Shown: positions 14,210-18,186 of the stretch, one piece after another
How the letters are laid out: each line of letters opens with the position of its first letter
Position numbering within the stretch: position 1 is the stretch's first letter
From: an uncultured Collinsella sp.
GTDB taxonomy: Bacteria > Actinomycetota > Coriobacteriia > Coriobacteriales > Coriobacteriaceae
DNA: 18,186 bases
Direction of reading: 5' to 3'
Assembly: GCA_938045085.1 (NCBI GenBank)
Contig: CALINZ010000290.1
Span: 1-18,186, forward strand
Made by a program: the position numbers and the translations under genes
Notes under the pieces: generated by a model
Database searches by the model: none
Told to the model about the DNA's origin: nothing
What the model saw: only the letters and a program-made list of their open reading frames with translations

Positions 14210-15230
14210 CTATCCCCTAAATTCAAAGGTGCTCAGGCCAAACGTCAGCAAATCGCCGTTGCGCAGCGGGCAGCGCGTAATGCGGCGGTTGTTGACGAGC
14301 GTGCCGTTGGTGGAATTGAGGTCCTCGATCGACCAATCCGAGCCCGTAAAGGTGAGCTGGGCGTGGCGGCGCGACACGTTGGGGTCGCGCAGGGCAATGT
14401 CGGAAACCGAGCGCTCGCGACCGATGGTCACCTGTGCGGAGGTGATGCTATGGCTCTCGCCGCTCACGACGTCGACGAGCTGGGCGAGCGGGCGCTGCGG
14501 GGCGCGAGTGCTCGCCATGTTGGAGGCGATGCCGGCTGCGGCACCTAGGCCCACGGCGGCACCGGTCGCGGCGGCTCCGCCCATGCCGGCAAGCGCGTCG
14601 CGCGAGACGGTTTGCGGCACCGGGATGGGTGCGGCGGCGGGGTCGGGGACGCTAGGCGCGAAGGGGTCTGCCACGGCAAGCGGGTCGGGAGCGGCGGCGC
14701 GAGGCGTCGGCTGCTGCTGGGGCATGGCGGCGGGGCGCTGCTGCTGCGGGGCGGCAAACTGCTGCTGGTGGCGCTGGCCGAATGCGGACGCTGGCGGCAC
14801 GGCTTGCCGCGGAGTTGTTCTGGCCCAGGCCGTTCTGATAGGCGCGCTCTTCTTCGTACAGGCGGCCGAGCGTGGGGGCATCGACGTTCTCGGCAAAGAC
14901 CGAGAACTTGCCGGCGCGCAGCTGCGGATCGATCATAAAGCGCACGAGGGGCTCGCCGACAAAGACATAGCGGCGCTTTTCGGCCTGCGCCTTCACGAAC
15001 TCGCGGACCTCGCGCGAAAGCTCGGGGTAGAACGGGGCGAGCATGGGATCGTCGTCGGCGGCGATAAGGATGGTATAGAGTGCCGGCGCCGTGTTGACGC
15101 CGTTGATCACCAGAGTCTGATCCTCCATGTCGCGAGCGGCCTGCTTGGCAAGCTTCTTAAAGGAGAACGGGGCACGGGTGGCACCGAAGATGCCGGCCAC
15201 GTGGTCCTCGAAGATGTTCAGGAAGTTCAC
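14210..15230 (-). pseudogene. fhaA: FhaA-like DUF3662/FHA protein, reading frame broken by a +1 shift
   Basis: The 5' part (GTG 15230) encodes a DUF3662 domain, from NFLNIFEDHVAGIF to FSVFAENVDAPTLGRLYEEE, about 130 residues. The 3' part, ending at 14210, encodes a Gln/Pro-rich linker (FGQRHQQQFAAPQQQRP), an Ala/Gly segment and a C-terminal FHA domain with TIGRERS, VSRRHA and DLNSTNGT. The two are in different frames. Frame 1 runs on to 14652 as Arg/Pro/Ala-rich shadow sequence, and sensible sequence moves to the other frame between about 14822 and 14780. One base too many (or two lost) explains this; the whole would encode 339 residues. In mycobacteria FhaA binds phosphorylated MviN and slows wall synthesis. 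GTG 15230 overlaps the kinase stop (GTGA). Real mutation, sequencing error and programmed shift are all possible; no known slippery site is seen. Confidence 0.85.
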
Positions 15231-17080
15231 GAAAGATCACTCTCCGTATAGGTTCTTTGGTATCCGAGCAAATATAGGCATATCCCAACGATTATAGAGG
15301 ATAGGATTCCCGCAACCGCCGCCTTGGCGATGACCGCGGCTGCAAGGCTGGCAATTTCCATATGGTGTGCAAGACAGGACGCCGCTGCGCAGCCGATGCC
15401 GGTGACAGCGATGGCGGCGATTGCGGCAAGGTTTGAGCCCTGATCGGCACGCTTGGCATGGACATTGAGCAGCGCAGATGACGCCGCGGCAGTTGCCGCG
15501 ACCAGCACAAAGGCAGCCCAAAGGAGCGGGTCTCCCAGCGCTGCAGCAACGTTACCGAGCCCCAGCACGCCTCCGGCTGAAAGCGCGACCGTGGCCAGAC
15601 GGGCAAAAAGCGCGCCCATGCCCGTTGCCGCGGCGGCGCTTGCCGGGCCGAGCCAAAATGACGCGACGCCGGCGGCGACCCCAGCTGCTAGGAAGGTATT
15701 GCCGGTCAGACAGCCAAGCGCGAGTGCACAGGTGAGTGCGGCGCTCGCGGCAGCCTCGGTGCGACCCCAGGCGATCCACCAACCGGACATGGCGGCGGCA
15801 AAGATCACCGCGACGGGCAACATCGACAGGATGCCCTGCGCCTGCATGGTGGCGTTGGCCATGAGCACCAAAAAGCCCACAGCCGAGATGGCCGAGCCAA
15901 TCTGGGGGGCCAGGCCAGCCGCCGCTCCGATTGCGATAGCCGCAATGACCAGGCCGGGAAGCGCCGCGACCCCGGCCGTTTGCATCAGCAAAAAGCTAAA
16001 GGTGCCGCACGTTAGCGCCGAGATAATGCGCATGGTGTAGTCGCGCGCATGGCTCCAGCGCGTGCCCGCCCAGCCGAGTGCGGGGTCGACCTCGATGGCG
16101 TCGTCCTCGTAGTGCGACGGCTCGATACCGTCGAGCTCCTGCTCGTCATCCGAAAGCTCGCCAACCATTTGCTCCAGGCTGCGACGGCCCTCGCGCACGC
16201 TGCCCAGACCGGCAAGGAGCTGGTCGCAAAATGCCTCGATGCTGTTGGGGCGGTCCTGCGGCATGGGGGAGAGCGCGCTCATGAGCGCGGCCTCGGCTCC
16301 CGGGGGAAAGTGTGGTATCAGCTCGCTGGGATAGGTGGCGCCGCCGATGATGCGGTCGAGCGAGTCGGCGGGCGTGGCCGCCATAAAGGGAGCGCTGCCG
16401 CACAGGCCCTCATAGATTACACAGGCGAGGGCAAAGACATCGGCGCGCTCATCGACCGTGCCGGTCTCGATATCGAGCTGCTCGGGCGGCATGTAGCCGA
16501 TGGTGCCGCCGCGCGAGCAGCCAAAGCCACCGGCGGACGACAGTCGCGCCATGCCAAAGTCGGTGAGCTTTACATTGCCCGAGTGGTCGATGAGCACGTT
16601 GGCGGGCTTAATGTCCAGGTGGAGTACGCCATTGCTATGGGCGAAGGTGAGCGCCTGGCCCAGGGCATCGGCAATGGCCGCGGCCTCGCCAAAGGTAAGT
16701 GAGTGGCCGTCCACGCGGTGCAAAAACTCGGCAAGCGACATGCCATCGACATACTCCATAACCAGGTAGGCATAGGCTGTGTCGTGCGTAAAGTCGATGA
16801 CCTGCACGATGTTGGGATGTTGAAGCATGGCGGCAGTGTGCGCCTCGCGCAGGACATCCATGATGTCGCTGGCGGGCATGCCGGCACCGTTGATAAGGGG
16901 GATGCGCTTAATGGCGACGCGGCGGCGCAGGTGCGTGTCGCGGCAGATCTCGATGGAGCCAAAACCGCCGGTCGCAAGTGTCTCGAGCGGCTGGTACCGC
17001 TTGAGCAGCTCGCGAGAGCTGGTGCCCTCCAAAGGAACGTCCGGCGAGAACCGGGCGGTATGTTGCGAGAAAAGCGGCAT
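15227..17080 (-). CDS. Ser/Thr protein kinase with polytopic membrane C-terminus, non-RD type
   Basis: A 617-residue kinase heading the phosphorylation block. Kinase domain residues about 27-290: glycine loop ATGGFGSIE (first glycine replaced by Ala), Lys58 in VAIKRI, catalytic loop HLDIKPAN with Asp156, DFG at 175-177, and GTIGYMPPEQL. The usual Arg before the catalytic Asp is Leu, so it is a non-RD kinase. An acidic linker (about 300-335) leads to a C-terminal half with about eight to ten Ala-rich hydrophobic segments (about 350-605) and no PASTA or other extracellular domain. ATG 17080 follows AGGG (17090-17087) at 6 bases; TTG 17086 is an alternative. It overlaps the FhaA-like gene by 4 bases. 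It sits in an extra position compared with mycobacteria, where both kinases follow pbpA, so no symbol is given. Confidence 0.88.
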   Translation of the reverse strand: MPLFSQHTARFSPDVPLEGTSSRELLKRYQPLETLATGGFGSIEICRDTHLRRRVAIKRIPLINGAGMPASDIMDVLREAHTAAMLQHPNIVQVIDFTHDTAYAYLVMEYVDGMSLAEFLHRVDGHSLTFGEAAAIADALGQALTFAHSNGVLHLDIKPANVLIDHSGNVKLTDFGMARLSSAGGFGCSRGGTIGYMPPEQLDIETGTVDERADVFALACVIYEGLCGSAPFMAATPADSLDRIIGGATYPSELIPHFPPGAEAALMSALSPMPQDRPNSIEAFCDQLLAGLGSVREGRRSLEQMVGELSDDEQELDGIEPSHYEDDAIEVDPALGWAGTRWSHARDYTMRIISALTCGTFSFLLMQTAGVAALPGLVIAAIAIGAAAGLAPQIGSAISAVGFLVLMANATMQAQGILSMLPVAVIFAAAMSGWWIAWGRTEAAASAALTCALALGCLTGNTFLAAGVAAGVASFWLGPASAAAATGMGALFARLATVALSAGGVLGLGNVAAALGDPLLWAAFVLVAATAAASSALLNVHAKRADQGSNLAAIAAIAVTGIGCAAASCLAHHMEIASLAAAVIAKAAVAGILSSIIVGICLYLLGYQRTYTESDLS

Positions 17081-17160
17081 GGCCAACCCTCGTGCGTTTA
17101 AAGTTCGTTTGCGAGTGGCGGGCGCGGAGCCGAGCCGTTCGCGGTGGCATAGATGCTGCT

Positions 17161-17169
17161 AGTGTAGCA
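17161..17169 (-). promoter_or_regulatory. Candidate extended -10 promoter of the kinase/cell-wall operon
   Basis: On the minus strand TGCTACACT ends 81 bases before the kinase ATG. TG plus one base followed by TACACT is an extended -10 box, identical to that of tRNA-Arg at 6481-6489, and both are followed by AG. No clear -35 is seen. Confidence 0.5.
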
Positions 17170-17224
17170 CGCTCGGGTGCATGGGGAGGATAGCGGGATG
17201 CGAGGCTGCCTGTCTGGCTTGGCC

Positions 17225-17941
17225 TTAGCGCTTCTTCTTGTTCTTCTTCTGCTTGCGCTGCCTGCCCTTGGCCTCCTGGGGCTTGTCGCTCTGCTTGGCC
17301 TCGGCGGCGGCCTTCTCGGCCTTCATTTTCTTCTTCTTGGTCTCGATGCGGAGTTTTTTGTTGATGCGCGCCTTAAGGAAGGGGCCGAACTGTTCGGCAT
17401 CGCCACGGACGAAGGTGTCCTTGGGGATCGTCACGCCCTGGTCGGCGAACATGGCCACAAAGATGCGCTCGCCGTCGAGCACGTGGTCGAGCTTGTCAAA
17501 CGGGAAGAACTGCGACTTGCCGCTCTTGCCCCAAACCATCAGGCCGTCTTCGTTGGCGGCGACGCGGCGATAGCGGCCACCCATGGACTCGTCGGCCTCG
17601 ACGGCGTCGATAAAGTCGCGGGCGAGGGTGTGGTGCAGGTTTTTGCTCCACCAGGCCAAAAAGGCGCCGAATACGATCAGCACGACGCCAAACTTGATCC
17701 AGTTGCCGCCGGCCACCAGCATGCCGATGCCGATGAGCGCGGCAATCGCGGCGGCGACATACAGCGAGCCACGGCGCCTGGGCGAGGCGACCAGGCGCGC
17801 AAAGTCGGTGACCAGGTCGTTTTCGTACTGGTACTCGTTGAGGTACAGGATGCCGTCGTCGGCTGCGGCCTGCTCCTCGAGCGCGACCTCGACCTGGTCG
17901 GCTGCTTCGGAGGGAACGAGGTTGCTCTCTGCGTCTGCCAT
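17225..17941 (-). CDS. YcxB-like family membrane protein with Lys-rich tail
   Basis: A 238-residue protein resembling the YcxB-like family, whose function is unknown. An acidic N-terminus (1-30) is followed by YLNEYQYENDLVTDFARL, two adjacent membrane helices (about 59-77 and 82-98), and a cytoplasmic domain with the family-like stretch FFPFDKLDHVLDGERIFVAMF and VTIPKDTF. From about residue 196 the sequence is strongly basic and probably disordered or coiled (KKKKMKAEKAAAEAK, then KQKKNKKKR at the end). AGGAG at 17952-17956 supports ATG 17941. It is 144 bases upstream of the kinase gene on the same strand and divergent from dnaX. The putative kinase promoter lies between, so it may be a separate unit. 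Family assignment rests on recalled similarity. Confidence 0.72.
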   Translation of the reverse strand: MADAESNLVPSEAADQVEVALEEQAAADDGILYLNEYQYENDLVTDFARLVASPRRRGSLYVAAAIAALIGIGMLVAGGNWIKFGVVLIVFGAFLAWWSKNLHHTLARDFIDAVEADESMGGRYRRVAANEDGLMVWGKSGKSQFFPFDKLDHVLDGERIFVAMFADQGVTIPKDTFVRGDAEQFGPFLKARINKKLRIETKKKKMKAEKAAAEAKQSDKPQEAKGRQRKQKKNKKKR

Positions 17942-18056
17942 GCTCTTTGGACTCCTATCGCGGCGGGCTCGCCGTACGGGTTATTATGAATGCAGTATGC
18001 CGTGCGACCGCATGGCCGTCGCGGCAACAAGACTCAGTATACCCGGGGGAGCACCC

Positions 18057-18186
18057 ATGGAATCGTTGTACCGAAAGTATCGCCCGCTCACCTTCGACTC
18101 CGTGGTGGGCCAGCAGCATATCGTCTCGACGCTCGAGCACGCCATCACCGAGGGGCGCCTGTCCCACGCGTACCTATTCTGCGGAC
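18057..18186 (+). CDS. dnaX: DNA polymerase III subunit gamma/tau (3' partial)
   Basis: Only the first 43 residues are in the window. They read MESLYRKYRPLTFDSVVGQ, followed by a conserved helix and GRLSHAYLFCG, which is the start of DnaX just before the Walker A loop. DnaX is the ATPase of the sliding-clamp loader. GGGGGAG at 18045-18051 lies 5 bases before ATG 18057. The gene diverges from the YcxB-like gene; the 115 bases between must hold both promoters, but no box is convincing. Confidence 0.92.
   Translation, partial: MESLYRKYRPLTFDSVVGQQHIVSTLEHAITEGRLSHAYLFCG

Noticed and set aside
13505..14548. 347-residue plus-strand open frame across fhaB and fhaA
   Set aside because: Antisense to FHA domains with intact motifs; Arg/Asp/Ala-rich shadow.
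14805..14822. Programmed frameshift signal in fhaA
   Set aside because: No slippery heptamer, no in-frame stop at the site and no obvious stimulatory hairpin; kept only as an alternative to mutation or sequence error.
17942..18056. Divergent promoters for the YcxB-like gene and dnaX
   Set aside because: CATAAT (minus strand, 17989-17984) and TATACC (about 18039) are seen but neither has a matching -35, so no call is made.

Overview
The window looks like chromosome of a high-GC, anaerobic actinobacterium of the class Coriobacteriia, most likely Collinsella or a near relative. This is inferred from three things seen together: a mycobacterial-type fhaA-fhaB-pstP-rodA-pbpA-pknB cassette, a Firmicutes-style mannose-family PTS operon ending in manO (DUF956), and strictly anaerobic Fe-S/flavin redox genes. 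No 16S or other definitive marker is present, so the genus is a judgement.

Left part, plus strand (1-6196). The window opens inside a large NAD(P)H-dependent flavin/iron-sulfur oxidoreductase. It is followed by hypA, the nickel-insertion accessory protein for hydrogenase, with a TTG start. HypA is closed by a long 20-bp perfect hairpin with a T-run. A 320-base AT-rich region with palindromes then leads into a PTS operon for mannose/fructose/sorbose-type sugars: manX (fused IIAB), manY (IIC) and manZ (IID). manO follows across a hairpin that overlaps a possible second promoter.

Middle (6197-6874). No protein gene is visible. This stretch holds about 200 bases of a roughly 61-base tandem repeat, each unit an imperfect palindrome. 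Next comes tRNA-Arg(CCT), followed by an inverted diverged partial copy and then an exact 25-base direct copy of the tRNA 3' end, as expected of the scar of an integrated element. Hairpin terminators close both directions.

Right part, minus strand (17941 down to 6875). From upstream to downstream the genes are a YcxB-like membrane protein; a Ser/Thr kinase with a polytopic membrane half and a non-RD catalytic loop; an FhaA-like DUF3662/FHA protein broken by a frameshift; an FhaB-like FHA protein; a PP2C phosphatase with a very long disordered N-terminus; a single-chain RodA/FtsW-PBP fusion; and a PknB-like kinase with four PASTA repeats. The five genes from the first kinase to the fusion overlap or are separated by 6-16 bases, so they are probably one transcript. 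The logic is reversible phosphorylation (two kinases, one phosphatase), phospho-threonine readers (FHA) and a peptidoglycan polymerase/transpeptidase as the output, with PASTA repeats as outside sensors. The first codons of dnaX (DNA polymerase III gamma/tau) diverge from this block at the right edge.

The most noteworthy items are the tandem palindromic array, the tRNA-derived repeats, the fhaA frameshift and the RodA-PBP fusion. No wholly new multi-gene system was recognised.
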